DNA from: JAXDTI01 sp034090045
GTDB lineage: Bacteria; Actinomycetota; Actinomycetes; Actinomycetales; Actinomycetaceae
DNA length: 64,000 nucleotides
Assembly: GCA_034090045.1 (NCBI GenBank)
Contig: JAXDTI010000002.1
Coordinates: 62,001 to 126,000, forward strand
Direction of reading: 5' to 3'
The notes beneath the pieces were generated by a model, which ran no database searches, was not told the origin of the DNA, and saw nothing but the letters and a program-made list of their open reading frames with translations. The number at the start of each line of letters is the position of its first letter. The first letter of the stretch is position 1. Below are positions 25,742 to 35,961 of this stretch, one piece after another. Position numbers and translations under genes: made by a program.

Positions 25742-28462
25742 TCAGGCGGTGGCGTTCGCCTCAGCAGTCATCACTGTCGCACGACCAGCCTCCAGACGCG
25801 CCACCGGAACCCGGAACGGCGAGCAGGAAACATAGTCAATACCGATGGAATCAAAGAAGTGAATCGACTCCGGGTCGCCACCATGCTCACCACAAACACC
25901 CATATGCATTTCGGCATTCGTGGAACGTCCCCGTTTCACACCCTCCTCGACAACCCGACCGACACCGTGAACGTCGATAGTTTCGAACGGGGAAACCGTG
26001 AAGATGCCCTCCTCAATGTACTTCGGGAAAAACACGCCCTCCACGTCGTCACGGCTGAAACCCCAGGTGGTTTGGGTCAAGTCGTTGGTGCCGAAACTGA
26101 AAAACTCGGCCTCCTCCGCCAGGGTCTCAGCGGTCATAGCCGCACGCGGCAACTCCACCATACAGCCCACCGGAATATCCATTTCAACACCGGCAGCATC
26201 CAGTTCCTCACCAACGATTTCGAGAGCCTCATCCCTGATCAGGCGCAGCTCATTAACCGAACCAACCAGCGGAACCATGATTTCCGGTTGCGGGTCGAGA
26301 CCCTCTTTCTTCAATTCGGCGGCAGCGGAAACCAGCGCATGCATCTGCATCGCGAACAGACCGGGCATCCAGATACCCAAGCGCACCCCACGCAAACCCA
26401 GCATCGGGTTCTGTTCATGCATCTTGCGAACCGCATCCAACATGATCAGATCCTTTTCGGAAACCTTTTCACCCTTCGCCTCAGTGACCGCGACCTTCAC
26501 CTCCAGACCCGTCAGGTCGGGCAGGAACTCGTGCAGCGGCGGGTCGATGAGACGCACCGTCATCGGTTTACCATCCATGACGCGCAGCATCTCCAGGAAG
26601 TCGCTACGCTGCAATTTACCCAGGTCATCGAGGGCATCCTGGCGCTCCCGGGTACCCTCCTCGGCGAGAATAGCCCGCTCCACCAGCGGGCGGCGATCCC
26701 CCAGGAACATATGCTCGGTACGGCACAGCCCGATACCCTGGGTACCGAAGTCGATGGCGCGCTGCGCATCCTCGGGGGTATCGGCGTTGGCGCGCACCCG
26801 CAGCCGGCGGCGGGAATCAGCGTAGGTGAGAATCTGGTCTACGCTGCGCACCAGCTCCTCCATATCCCTATCGCCATTAGCTGCCGCGACACCAGCATCC
26901 ACGCCATGAGCCAGATAGGTGGTCACCGGCGAATCAGAAACCGGTACGTCACCAGCGAAAATCTCGCCGGTAGCGCCGTCGATAGCGATAACATCGCCGG
27001 TGTGGAAAACCCGTCCAGCAACCTCAAGGGTTTGGGTAGCCTCATCAATCTTGAGAGCCTCAGCCCCCACCACGGCGGTTTTGCCCATGCCACGGGCAAC
27101 CACGGCGGCGTGGCTAGTCTTGCCGCCACGCGCGGTGAGCACACCCTCGGCGGCGACCATCCCCGCCAGGTCATCCGGGTTCGTTTCGCGACGCACCAGG
27201 ATACACTTGCCGCCGGCAGCCTTAACCGCCTCCGCCTGCTCATTGTTGAAAGCGATACCGCCGACAGCGGCACCGGGGCTCGCCGCCATGCCGCGCGCCA
27301 ACAGATCCTTGTCTACGCCCTGGTCAAACTGCGGGAACATCAGTTGGGTGAGCTGTTCGCCGGTGACCCGCTCCAGCGCCTGATCCTGGGTAATCAGCTT
27401 CTCGGAAACCAGCTGGGTCGCGATCTTGAATGCTGCGGCTGGGGTACGCTTGCCCACACGGGTCTGCAGCATCCACAGTTTTCCCTGTTCAATCGTGTAT
27501 TCGATGTCGCACATATCCTGGTAGTGAGTTTCCAGGGTGCGCATAATCGAAATCAATTCATCATAGACCGGCTTGTTGATGTTCTCCAGGTCAGCCAGGC
27601 TCATAGTGTTGCGGATACCCGCCACCACGTCCTCGCCCTGCGCATTCATCAGGAAATCGCCATACACGCCGGAATGGCCGGTGGAAGGGTCGCGGGTAAA
27701 GGCGACACCGGTACCGGATTCCTCACCCATATTGCCGAACACCATGGTGCAGATATTCACTGCGGTTCCCAGGTCATCGGGGATACGTTCACGGCGGCGA
27801 TAGATGCGGGCACGATCGGTGTTCCAGGAGCGGAACACCGCCTCAGTAGCCATATCCATCTGTTCACGCGGATCCTGCGGGAAGTCACTGCCGATCTTTT
27901 CGCGGTAAATACCCTTGAAAACCTCGGTTAGTTTCTGCAGGTCAATAGCATCAAGGTCGGTGTCGAGCTTGACGCCTTTAGCTTCTTTCATGCCGTCTAG
28001 GGCATCCGCAAACAAGTCGCCATCAATACCCATCACGGTCTTGCCGAACATCTGAATCAAGCGGCGATAGGAGTCCCAAGCGAAACGCTCATTGCCACTC
28101 ATCGCGGCCAAACCATGCACGGATTTGTCGTTCAAACCAACATTCAGCACCGTCTCCATCATGCCGGGCATCGAGAACTTCGCACCGCTTCGCACGGAAA
28201 CCAGCAGCGGATTCTCGGCATCCCCCAGGCTGCGCCCCATCTGCCGTTCCACCTCACGGAGGTTCTTGGTGACCTCGGTGGTCAGGGTTTCCGGCACCCG
28301 GTTCTCGGCCAGATAGGCGCGGCACGCCTCGGTGGTGATGGTGAAACCGGGGGGCACCGGCAGCCCCAGGCTCGTCATCTCGGCGAGGTTTGCACCTTTA
28401 CCGCCCAGCAGATCCTTCATATCTTTGTTGCCCTCAGCGAAGGCGTAGACGTATTTGACCAT
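25742..28462 (-). CDS. ppdK: Pyruvate, phosphate dikinase
   Basis: 906 residues, ATG 28462 with GGAGG ahead. Interconverts pyruvate, ATP and phosphate with PEP, AMP and diphosphate. The N-terminal ATP-grasp part starts KDLLGGKGANLAEMTSLG. The swivelling domain has the phosphorylated His in GGKTSHAAVVARGMGK near residue 452. The C-terminal barrel contains LCRTEHMF, FGTNDLTQTTWGFSRDD and the catalytic Cys in MGVCGEHGGDP near residue 855. All key residues are present. With the lactate permease and glyoxylate shunt it would support gluconeogenesis from C2/C3 compounds. Confidence 0.97.
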   Translation of the reverse strand: MVKYVYAFAEGNKDMKDLLGGKGANLAEMTSLGLPVPPGFTITTEACRAYLAENRVPETLTTEVTKNLREVERQMGRSLGDAENPLLVSVRSGAKFSMPGMMETVLNVGLNDKSVHGLAAMSGNERFAWDSYRRLIQMFGKTVMGIDGDLFADALDGMKEAKGVKLDTDLDAIDLQKLTEVFKGIYREKIGSDFPQDPREQMDMATEAVFRSWNTDRARIYRRRERIPDDLGTAVNICTMVFGNMGEESGTGVAFTRDPSTGHSGVYGDFLMNAQGEDVVAGIRNTMSLADLENINKPVYDELISIMRTLETHYQDMCDIEYTIEQGKLWMLQTRVGKRTPAAAFKIATQLVSEKLITQDQALERVTGEQLTQLMFPQFDQGVDKDLLARGMAASPGAAVGGIAFNNEQAEAVKAAGGKCILVRRETNPDDLAGMVAAEGVLTARGGKTSHAAVVARGMGKTAVVGAEALKIDEATQTLEVAGRVFHTGDVIAIDGATGEIFAGDVPVSDSPVTTYLAHGVDAGVAAANGDRDMEELVRSVDQILTYADSRRRLRVRANADTPEDAQRAIDFGTQGIGLCRTEHMFLGDRRPLVERAILAEEGTRERQDALDDLGKLQRSDFLEMLRVMDGKPMTVRLIDPPLHEFLPDLTGLEVKVAVTEAKGEKVSEKDLIMLDAVRKMHEQNPMLGLRGVRLGIWMPGLFAMQMHALVSAAAELKKEGLDPQPEIMVPLVGSVNELRLIRDEALEIVGEELDAAGVEMDIPVGCMVELPRAAMTAETLAEEAEFFSFGTNDLTQTTWGFSRDDVEGVFFPKYIEEGIFTVSPFETIDVHGVGRVVEEGVKRGRSTNAEMHMGVCGEHGGDPESIHFFDSIGIDYVSCSPFRVPVARLEAGRATVMTAEANATA

Positions 28463-28594
28463 TTAACAGGCCTCCAAATCGATGAGTTTCCGTCGGTTCT
28501 GTCGCGAAGCCGACTTAGATTGCAACAGAATTGTAACAGGTTTAACCAACCAGGCTCTTTTTATTAAAACTATACATATCGTTACACTATCTTT

Positions 28595-29821
28595 ATGGTT
28601 ACGCAGCATCGGGGGCACCCCCGCCCTCATTTACGGGGCAGAGATACCGAAACCGAACGCGTACGACAAATCGAGAGTGAACTGGGTAACATCAGCACCC
28701 TAATCGACATTTCAATGGCGGAACTGCTGCGTCCTCGGGGACGGCATCGACTGCTCACACCCAGCGAAACAGCGGCACAGCCCCAGGTAAAAGCCGGGGT
28801 GCGGGCTGACGTTCGAGCTGAGATCAAGGCTGAGACCAGAGCCGGGGTTCGATCCACGCACGAGGTCATGTCTGCGGTTGAGCAAAAAACCGAACCCACG
28901 CCGGAACCGGTGACCAAAACTGAGCCCTCACCGGAAAACAAACCCAGGGCTGCGGCGAAGCCTGAGCCTATAGAACTCCCACGAGCGGCAAGACGAAAAC
29001 TCCGGGCACGAAAAAACTCGCGGCGCTTAAACATTATCGCCATAGTCGGTGCCGCCGTGGCGCTGGTAGTACTGACGGTGCTGCTACTGGCGAAAATGCT
29101 ATTGCCTGAAGAACGCGCCCCCGAAGCGGAGAGTCCCGACAGTTCAGCGACCAGCATACCGACACGAACCTCGAGCGTCACCCCGAGCATCAACCCCACC
29201 GAAGAGCCTATACAGACGCAACTAACCGGCAGTGAAGTACCCAATGGTGCCACTAGCCCCGACACCCCGGACACCGGAAACGGGCAGCTCGTCACGGTTC
29301 CAGGAACCTGGAAAGGGAGCGGCATCGGGCGGGTACTGCGCTACCAGGTGCGTGTTGAAGAAGGCGTGCCACTCGATGCGCAAGTCGCGGCACGCTCTAT
29401 ACATTCAGTACTCAACGACCCGCGCGGGTGGGGCGGCGACGGGTCGGTCAGTTTCGAACGCACCGATGGCGCAGCAGACTTCCAGATTGTTATAGTCACC
29501 CCCGCAACAACCGACAAACTATGCTGGCCTCTCAACACCCGCGGGCACGACAACTGCCGTGTCGGAACGAATGTTGTACTCAACGCGCGGCGCTGGATAA
29601 CCGGCTCCGAAATGTGGCCTGAACTGGGTAAAACCATGGACGACTATCGCATATACGAGATTAACCACGAGACCGGACACTTCCTGGGGCACGACCATGA
29701 ATACTGCGCCGGGGTGGGGAAACTCGCACCGGTGATGAAACAGCAAAGCAGCGACTCCGGCGACAAGAATGACGGCTGCGTACCGAACGGGTGGCCATTC
29801 CCAAAGAATCAGCTGCGGTGA
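28595..29821 (+). CDS. DUF3152 membrane-anchored putative metalloprotease
   Basis: 408 residues. The N-terminal 140 are charged and Pro/Ala/Glu-rich, probably cytoplasmic. A single transmembrane segment spans about 146-170. A Ser/Thr/Pro-rich linker follows, then an extracellular DUF3152 domain (about 230-400). That domain contains HETGHFLGHDH near 357-367, which fits the metzincin zinc-binding pattern HExxHxxGxxH. The Cys pairs in LCWPLNTRGHDNC and near the end may form disulfides. DUF3152 is actinobacterial and uncharacterised as far as I know; protease activity is inference from the motif. No ribosome site is seen before the ATG, so the message may be leaderless. Its end overlaps the convergent gene by 13 nt. 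Confidence 0.83.
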   Translation: MVTQHRGHPRPHLRGRDTETERVRQIESELGNISTLIDISMAELLRPRGRHRLLTPSETAAQPQVKAGVRADVRAEIKAETRAGVRSTHEVMSAVEQKTEPTPEPVTKTEPSPENKPRAAAKPEPIELPRAARRKLRARKNSRRLNIIAIVGAAVALVVLTVLLLAKMLLPEERAPEAESPDSSATSIPTRTSSVTPSINPTEEPIQTQLTGSEVPNGATSPDTPDTGNGQLVTVPGTWKGSGIGRVLRYQVRVEEGVPLDAQVAARSIHSVLNDPRGWGGDGSVSFERTDGAADFQIVIVTPATTDKLCWPLNTRGHDNCRVGTNVVLNARRWITGSEMWPELGKTMDDYRIYEINHETGHFLGHDHEYCAGVGKLAPVMKQQSSDSGDKNDGCVPNGWPFPKNQLR

Positions 29822-32800
29822 GCGGCAGCACTCCCGACTCCCGGTAGCGCCGCGAGCGCCGAAATAACCCCAGGTAACAGCATTATTAGCGCCAAACCGG
29901 GCAGCAGAATACCGGAGTCGTTTAACCCGGCGGCGAGCACCTCCATCACCGTCCAAGAAATCAGTATAGGTCGCAGCTCCGGCACTGCCGTGTGCAACGA
30001 ACCGCGCCCCAACCAACCCCAGGTGCGCTCCCAAGCAGCAGAGAACCCACCCGAAGCAGCCGGGATCCTGCGCAGCAGCGGCAAACACATAATCAGCAGG
30101 AACAGTATGGCAGCGAGCACCACCCACCGATAGTTTGACCAGGTGAGAGCAGACAGGTTTACGGACAGTTTGCGCCACAGAACTGAAAACAAATCACCGT
30201 CAATAATCGACTGGACAAAACGCCCCAGATGGGTGCGAGACTGTGACGGACGCAGCCAGTCACCGATGGCTCCAACCACAACTACCGTAACCGTTGCGAA
30301 AACAATAGCGAGCGCCTTAACCCATGAAATACGTATCCCACCCAGCAGTAGGGCGAGCACTAAAACTCCAGGCACCAGCGCCAACGGGCCGCCGAAATCG
30401 GCTCCGAAAGCGGGCAGACCGTCAATCAGCGTGACCGCGGCACCCACCCCCAACACCAGCAGCCACATCGCCCACCGGAATCCGACAGCCACCAGCCGGT
30501 AGCCAAAGTAACCGGTGAACACCAGGGTGCCGGTCGCCATCAAAGTGAAAGACTCGTTCCCGACCCCGTGGAAACGGGCACCCGCCAGCGTGTTGAAACC
30601 CAGGGGCGCATCCAAAAGAACCCGCGACCCACTCAGCGCATCCGCCGCGAGCAACACCGCAGTAAACCCTGCAACCAGTACAAACGGCAGCAGCGGGCGG
30701 CGGCGAATCGGGGCGGTAAACAGCAGCGCCACCGCCAAAAGCCCGGCGAGCAACAGCGCCGAACCATGCACCGCGAGCGGCGGATTATCTGCACGCCACC
30801 AGGTAAAAAGTGAAGCAATAAACGACCCGGCAGGCACCGCAGAGACAGTGAGCGCCACGAAACGCAGACCCGAACGCGCCACACCAGAAAAGTCACTCGA
30901 CTCACCGAAACCGGAAAACCGCATCCGGCGGGCAACCGGGGCGCTGAACAGCAACGCGGTAGCGGCCGCGAGCACTATCACCGTATATATGAGGCCATTG
31001 AACAGGTAGTTTCGGGCACTGCGGATAACACCGGAACGCACAGCATCATCGGTGAGCTGCCCGTATGCATCCGACAGTGACATCGGTTCCCCCGCCGGTT
31101 CGATTAGAGCACCGGAAGCGTAACGCAGGCTCGATAAACCCAACCAGTCGGTGATAGTGGCAGAAACATCGGCGAGTTTTATCTTTCCGTCCTGCTGTAC
31201 AGATGCGCTACGACCAATCGAGGTGCCAGACACACGCTCACGCCCGCCAGCCGCCGGATCTGAAACCAACCCAAACTGCAGATACGGCACGTTTCCGGAG
31301 TCCCCGCTGGAGAGCGCAATCACCCTGGCGTTATCCGGAATTGCTGCCAACACTCGGTTCAGTGATTGCGCCTGGGTGACAGCATTATCGGAGTTGGAGC
31401 TCACGGTTGCGCCAACAATACCAGGTTGCGGGAAAGCAACCAGCGGAAACAGCTGCGGATAGCGCGACACCACGTCGGTGTCACCATGCGGGGAATCCGT
31501 GTCCGAAGAACCGAGCATCGCACGCACCGCCGAAACCGCGAGATGCTTCTCCTCCGGATACTCGAAATCCTGGCTGTTCAACGCCTGGCGCACAATCCGC
31601 TCCTCCCGGTTCGCAGCCGCAGACAGTCGGAAAGTGTCGCTGCTCGAATCAAGAACTGAAGCATCAATCACCGTGAAACGGTTCTCGGCGAGGGTGCGTT
31701 CCAGCAACTCAACCAAATCGGTATCGGATTCGGGCAGCTCATGCAGGGGCCCGACCGGGATGCCGTCACTGTCGGCGAGCACCAAAGCCGCCCCCGGCCC
31801 GATACCGGCGGCACTCACCCCGGCCTCGCGTAACGCATCCCCCATCGAACCGAGCGCCCGAGTACTGAACGTCGCAGCCTCCAGCGAACGATAGTATTCC
31901 CACATGGCAACAGGTTTACCAACAGAAATGTCGGCAACTTCGGGCAGCTGAGCACACAGGTCAGCCCCCGCTACCGAACCGACCTGGAGCGCGCGACCCG
32001 AACCGATTGTGAGCCAGGCATCCTGCGGACACGCCGCTCCCTTAGCTGTAGCCGGTAACGTATTGAACACCACCGCACCCGCCGCCCGTTCAGCCAGCGC
32101 ATCAGAAGCGGTATAGGCAGCGGTTTGCCAACGCAAACCACTGGTCACAACCAAAACAACCGGGCCGTCAGCGGAGGCAGTTTCCCCCGCCAAAGTTGAA
32201 GACCCCCAGGTTGCTGCCTGCGGGGATGCCCGCGCCCCCGGCAGACACCCGAGAACCAACATCCCCAACACCGCACCGGCACACAGCGCAGCCACCACAG
32301 CGCGCACGACCCTGGCAAAAACCAGTCGGCGGCGAGCCAGCAGCCACAACCCGGCCAGCAAACCCGCAACCACGAGCACCAACAAAGCGGTACCAAGACT
32401 CTCCGCCGAACCCACCGTATGCGAAGAATCATCCAAGTCGGAGAGTCTTTGCAGACGAACCCGCAGATCCGTGAGCGCCGCTGGAGAGCCAGCCATGCCG
32501 CGAGCCACCGCCATACCCGGCCCCAAACCGCCGGTATCTATGGTGAAAGCCGAACCTGAAACCGCGTCCAGTCTCGGAAAACCGCTCGCAGTAATCACCT
32601 GTTGTGCTACATCAGACACCGACACTATGCCGTAGGAATACCCGGCGTTCAATATGCCGGTACCCAAACTCTCAGTTTCATCCAAGAGCATCCCAGGGCC
32701 GACAGAAAGCACCATGACCTGTGTATCCTCCGGCAATTCGGCGAGAATAGTGGAAACACGACGCGCCAGCGAGGTGCCATCGGCCCCCTCCGCTACAGCG

Positions 32801-33600
32801 GCATCCACCACAGTCACCGGGAACTCGGCAGCGGCGCCAGCAACCGTGGCAGCGAGCTGCGCGTCACCCTCCGGTGCCGCCACGTAGTCACCGCGCAGCC
32901 GCCCCTGAGAATCCGCACCAACCCAGGCGGCGCCGGAGCCTATAAATCGAAGCGGCACACCATAGTCATCGTAAAACCCGGCGAGCAGCCCGATACGAGT
33001 CCGTGCGGAAGCCGACAAACCCGAGACTACCTGCTGGAACCCCGGGATAATCCAGTCTCCCCCGCCAGTGATTTCCGGTTCACCAAGCTCCGGGCAACCC
33101 CGCAAATCCAGGTTGCCCCCCGCCCCGAAAACCAGCCACCGCGCCGACACGCAAGCCCCAACGCGCCCAGCAGAATCAGCGCCAAGGCGACCTACCCCGC
33201 CCATCGCCGCGCGCTCCCTCAAAGCCGCGACCGACCGGTCAGCGAAATTCACGTCACCCCAACCCAGCCCCGGGGCACCAATAACCACCAGGTTGCCCCG
33301 TGTCGCGCGCCGCACATGATACTCAGAATCCGGATAGTAACGCCGATCCGTAACAGTCGGAGCTGAACCGTTCGAAACAAAAACCGTCCTGCCTGTGACC
33401 TGGGGATTCTCGCCGGTGCCGACCGGGTTACCGGTATTGGGAGACGGCTCAGTAACCGCGAACGCCACCCCGGCAGGCGACCCCATTAACGCGAAACCGG
33501 CAAACAGAGCGATAATTGAGGACAGCAGGTGGCGCGCAAAACCGCCCGCGAGCCCCTTAAGACTCCGGGTCAGGAACGCGACAACACCTGTTGAACTCAT
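29809..33600 (-). CDS. Very large membrane protein with two alkaline-phosphatase-like halves
   Basis: 1263 residues from ATG 33600; starts at 33630 or 33633 would reach toward pheA and lack a ribosome site, though this one is also weak. A signal segment is followed by an extracellular region (about 60-400), a transmembrane pair (about 410-470), a second extracellular region (about 480-860), then about ten transmembrane segments. The first soluble region (LVVIGAPGLGW, later VMVLSVGPGM) and the second (VVLVVTSGLRW, later VIALSSGDSGN) read like repeated phosphatase-fold strands, but metal ligands look incomplete. The membrane part has GARFHGVGNESFTLM, resembling a G-I-G-N-E motif in uncharacterised Firmicute and actinobacterial proteins. 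Envelope function is inference. Confidence 0.7.
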   Translation of the reverse strand: MSSTGVVAFLTRSLKGLAGGFARHLLSSIIALFAGFALMGSPAGVAFAVTEPSPNTGNPVGTGENPQVTGRTVFVSNGSAPTVTDRRYYPDSEYHVRRATRGNLVVIGAPGLGWGDVNFADRSVAALRERAAMGGVGRLGADSAGRVGACVSARWLVFGAGGNLDLRGCPELGEPEITGGGDWIIPGFQQVVSGLSASARTRIGLLAGFYDDYGVPLRFIGSGAAWVGADSQGRLRGDYVAAPEGDAQLAATVAGAAAEFPVTVVDAAVAEGADGTSLARRVSTILAELPEDTQVMVLSVGPGMLLDETESLGTGILNAGYSYGIVSVSDVAQQVITASGFPRLDAVSGSAFTIDTGGLGPGMAVARGMAGSPAALTDLRVRLQRLSDLDDSSHTVGSAESLGTALLVLVVAGLLAGLWLLARRRLVFARVVRAVVAALCAGAVLGMLVLGCLPGARASPQAATWGSSTLAGETASADGPVVLVVTSGLRWQTAAYTASDALAERAAGAVVFNTLPATAKGAACPQDAWLTIGSGRALQVGSVAGADLCAQLPEVADISVGKPVAMWEYYRSLEAATFSTRALGSMGDALREAGVSAAGIGPGAALVLADSDGIPVGPLHELPESDTDLVELLERTLAENRFTVIDASVLDSSSDTFRLSAAANREERIVRQALNSQDFEYPEEKHLAVSAVRAMLGSSDTDSPHGDTDVVSRYPQLFPLVAFPQPGIVGATVSSNSDNAVTQAQSLNRVLAAIPDNARVIALSSGDSGNVPYLQFGLVSDPAAGGRERVSGTSIGRSASVQQDGKIKLADVSATITDWLGLSSLRYASGALIEPAGEPMSLSDAYGQLTDDAVRSGVIRSARNYLFNGLIYTVIVLAAATALLFSAPVARRMRFSGFGESSDFSGVARSGLRFVALTVSAVPAGSFIASLFTWWRADNPPLAVHGSALLLAGLLAVALLFTAPIRRRPLLPFVLVAGFTAVLLAADALSGSRVLLDAPLGFNTLAGARFHGVGNESFTLMATGTLVFTGYFGYRLVAVGFRWAMWLLVLGVGAAVTLIDGLPAFGADFGGPLALVPGVLVLALLLGGIRISWVKALAIVFATVTVVVVGAIGDWLRPSQSRTHLGRFVQSIIDGDLFSVLWRKLSVNLSALTWSNYRWVVLAAILFLLIMCLPLLRRIPAASGGFSAAWERTWGWLGRGSLHTAVPELRPILISWTVMEVLAAGLNDSGILLPGLALIMLLPGVISALAALPGVGSAAAHRS

Positions 33601-33643
33601 CGCTACCAGCCTAGACGATACCGCATACATCAAGGGGGACGAA

Positions 33644-34591
33644 GTGGCGAGCTACTCATACCTGGGGCCCGTAGGCACCTTCTGTAACCAAGCATTACTG
33701 CAGTTCACTGCGGGTTCTGAAACAGACACCGTGCCGTGCATATCGGTGCGCGCCGCAATGGACAGGGTTCGTGACGGCGAATGCGACTATGCGGTGGTGC
33801 CTATCGAAAACTCAGTCGAAGGCGGCGTCTCGGCCACCCTCGACTCCCTCGCCTACGGAAAACGCCTGCAAATAATCGGCGAAACCACAGTTCCAGTAGC
33901 CTTTACCCTGGCCGCACGACCCGGCACCACACTCCCCAACATTCGCCGTGTCGGCACCCACTCACACGCCTGGGCGCAGTGCCGAAACTGGATGCTCGAC
34001 AACCTCGGGGACGTCTCGCACGTGGCCACCGCCTCCACCGCCGATGCCGCGCGACTACTCGCCGCCGGACACGCCGACGACGGTGCCGAACTCGGGTTCG
34101 AGGCGGTACTCGCCTCCTCCGCTGCCGTCAGCGAATACGGTCTGACCCCACTGGTCAGCGACGTAGCCGACAACCACGGTGCCCTCACCCGATTCGTGTT
34201 GCTCTCCCCACCCGGACAGCTGCCGGAACCCACCGGCGCCGACAAAACCACGATTCAGGTGCGCCCCGTCCGCGAAATGGCCGGTGCCCTGCACCACCTG
34301 CTGCAACAGTTCTCCTCCCGAGGCGTGAACCTCTCCCGCATCGAATCCCGACCAGACCCCGCAAACCCCGGAGAATACTCTTTCAGCATCGACCTGGACG
34401 GCCACATCCTCGACCGGCGGGTACGAGGCGCGCTACACGGCCTCTACAGAACCGCACACGACCTGCGTTTTCTGGGTTCCTATCCGGCTGCTGACCACCA
34501 TGTTCCGGAAACCGACCAGGCAAACAGCAACGAGGAATACCTGCGCGCCGACACCTGGATCGATTCCATACTCCACCCGAAACACGATTAA
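33644..34591 (+). CDS. pheA: Prephenate dehydratase
   Basis: 315 residues starting GTG 33644, which has GGGGGA 6 nt ahead and gives the family N-terminus SYLGPVGTFCNQALL; longer in-frame starts lie inside the divergent gene. Converts prephenate to phenylpyruvate in phenylalanine synthesis. Landmarks: YAVVPIENSVEGGV, GTHSHAWAQC, the substrate-binding TRFVLL motif, and a C-terminal ACT domain with LSRIESRP for feedback control by phenylalanine. It is monofunctional (no chorismate mutase domain). Divergent from the large membrane protein with about 43 bp between starts. Confidence 0.94.
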   Translation: MASYSYLGPVGTFCNQALLQFTAGSETDTVPCISVRAAMDRVRDGECDYAVVPIENSVEGGVSATLDSLAYGKRLQIIGETTVPVAFTLAARPGTTLPNIRRVGTHSHAWAQCRNWMLDNLGDVSHVATASTADAARLLAAGHADDGAELGFEAVLASSAAVSEYGLTPLVSDVADNHGALTRFVLLSPPGQLPEPTGADKTTIQVRPVREMAGALHHLLQQFSSRGVNLSRIESRPDPANPGEYSFSIDLDGHILDRRVRGALHGLYRTAHDLRFLGSYPAADHHVPETDQANSNEEYLRADTWIDSILHPKHD

Positions 34592-34637
34592 ACCCGAGAG
34601 CACTGACGACCACCTGAAGCCTCGATAGCCTGCGAAA

Positions 34638-35584
34638 ATGAGGCTCCTGAAACAGCCACCGTCCCCCTTTCGGTTGTCGCTATACACTTTCGGTCATTTC
34701 TGTTTCGAGTACGTCGCGAACTATCTGCTCATCGCAGTTATCGACCCTCACCTGACATCAAACACCCAGCTGATTCAAGTGTTGATTGTCTATATCATCT
34801 GCGACTACGGTTTACGACTCTTTACCGGTGAGACAGCTGACCCGGCACAGAAAAAACCACTATTTTGCAGCATTTGAGGCATTTCTGTTCACGGTCGGCT
34901 ACCTGTACAGCGACACCCCACAGCTGATGCGGGGATCATAGGCGTAGGGGCAGCATTCATCCACGTTCCGTTGGGACACCGAGTATTACTCTACCGACCC
35001 AGAAATACACATACCTGGCTCCCCTCGTTACCTCCAGCTCATTCGGGTGTCCCTAGGTAGACAAGTCGCATTCACCCACGCGAAAACCCGGTTGTACCTG
35101 GCCCGTACTATCCCCGCTCATATCGGTGATACTGATACTTCTGGGCAGCGGGGAACACCCCTGGAATCCCCACGCCGAACAACTCAATCCCCAAAAACAT
35201 TGCACTTGACACGCAATCTCGCTGTTGCGATAGCGGTACTGGTGAGCGCAGTAGCCCTACAATCATTCACCTTCGCGATAACGGTATTCCAGTGGGATAT
35301 CGGAACACTCGCACTAGCTGCCTCTGCCCCACCCCTTCCGGCCCCCAGAATTGCCTACCTCACAGCAATCAACATCCCCCAACGAAACAACTATCTTTCA
35401 GCTCACCCGCCGATTCGATCCCGCAGCCTCAGCCAGATTTGGAACCTATAAGCTCGCCCACCCCATAGGTATCTTTCCCACGCTCTTCTGGGATGCCGAA
35501 AATACCGTAACTGAGATGACGCTCCTGAGCCTCACCGCAATAAGCGGGGCGCTGATACTGATTGAAACTCAAACAGCGGATTAG
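34638..35584 (+). pseudogene. Decayed membrane protein gene(s), several frameshifts
   Basis: Hydrophobic stretches continue through this region but jump frame. The frame from 34638 (LYTFGHFCFEYVANYLLIAV) shifts near the A6 run at 34850 into FEAFLFTVGYLYSDT, returns near 34930 to IGVGAAFIHVPLGH, and shifts again near 35046. Further membrane-like runs are LAVAIAVLVSAVALQSF and, in another frame up to 35584, FDPAASARFGTYKLAH. The pattern, including the GxGxAxxHV motif, is reminiscent of MFS-like transporters, but the match is loose. At least four frame disruptions mean no full product. It follows pheA by 46 bp and may once have been more than one gene. Confidence 0.65.
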
Positions 35585-35623
35585 ATCTGCAAAATACGTC
35601 TGCGTGTTCTGCTGATTTCACCG

Positions 35624-35935
35624 GTGATAAACCTCAACATGACCCTCACAATTAAGCTGGTTGCAGCCTTGATATTGGGGTTACACCGACCTCGCCGACA
35701 CGCCGTTGTCGCGCACGTAAACATCATCACCAACCCGGTGCTCACCGTGATTATGGTACTGCTCAGCTTCACGGCACTCGAACATTCAAGCCTGAGGCTG
35801 CTGCTGATATTCGAGACGATAATAGTGCTAATCGAAGGACGCCTATACCGCGGCGCGCTCCCCAAAATCCGTCATCCGCACCTGCTATCGTTATCCGCCA
35901 ATTCGGCATCTGCACTGCTCGGAATGCTGAAATGA
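35624..35935 (+). pseudogene. Hydrophobic protein remnant
   Basis: 103 codons, starting GTG 35624 or ATG 35639 without a clear ribosome site, with three hydrophobic stretches (KLVAALILGL, ITNPVLTVIMVLLSF, LRLLLIFETIIVLIEG) and a basic connector. The VNIITNPVL segment and the LIEGRLYRGALP segment look like one conserved membrane family that I cannot name. No internal stop is seen, so it could be a small intact gene. Its position between two clearly broken genes suggests decay. Confidence 0.45.
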
Positions 35936-35961
35936 TTTCAGGTGATGACATGGAGGTCAAT

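Noticed and set aside
33395..33643. Longer N-terminus for prephenate dehydratase
   Set aside because: It would overlap the divergent membrane protein gene and adds non-conserved sequence; GTG 33644 has a good ribosome site and gives the family start.
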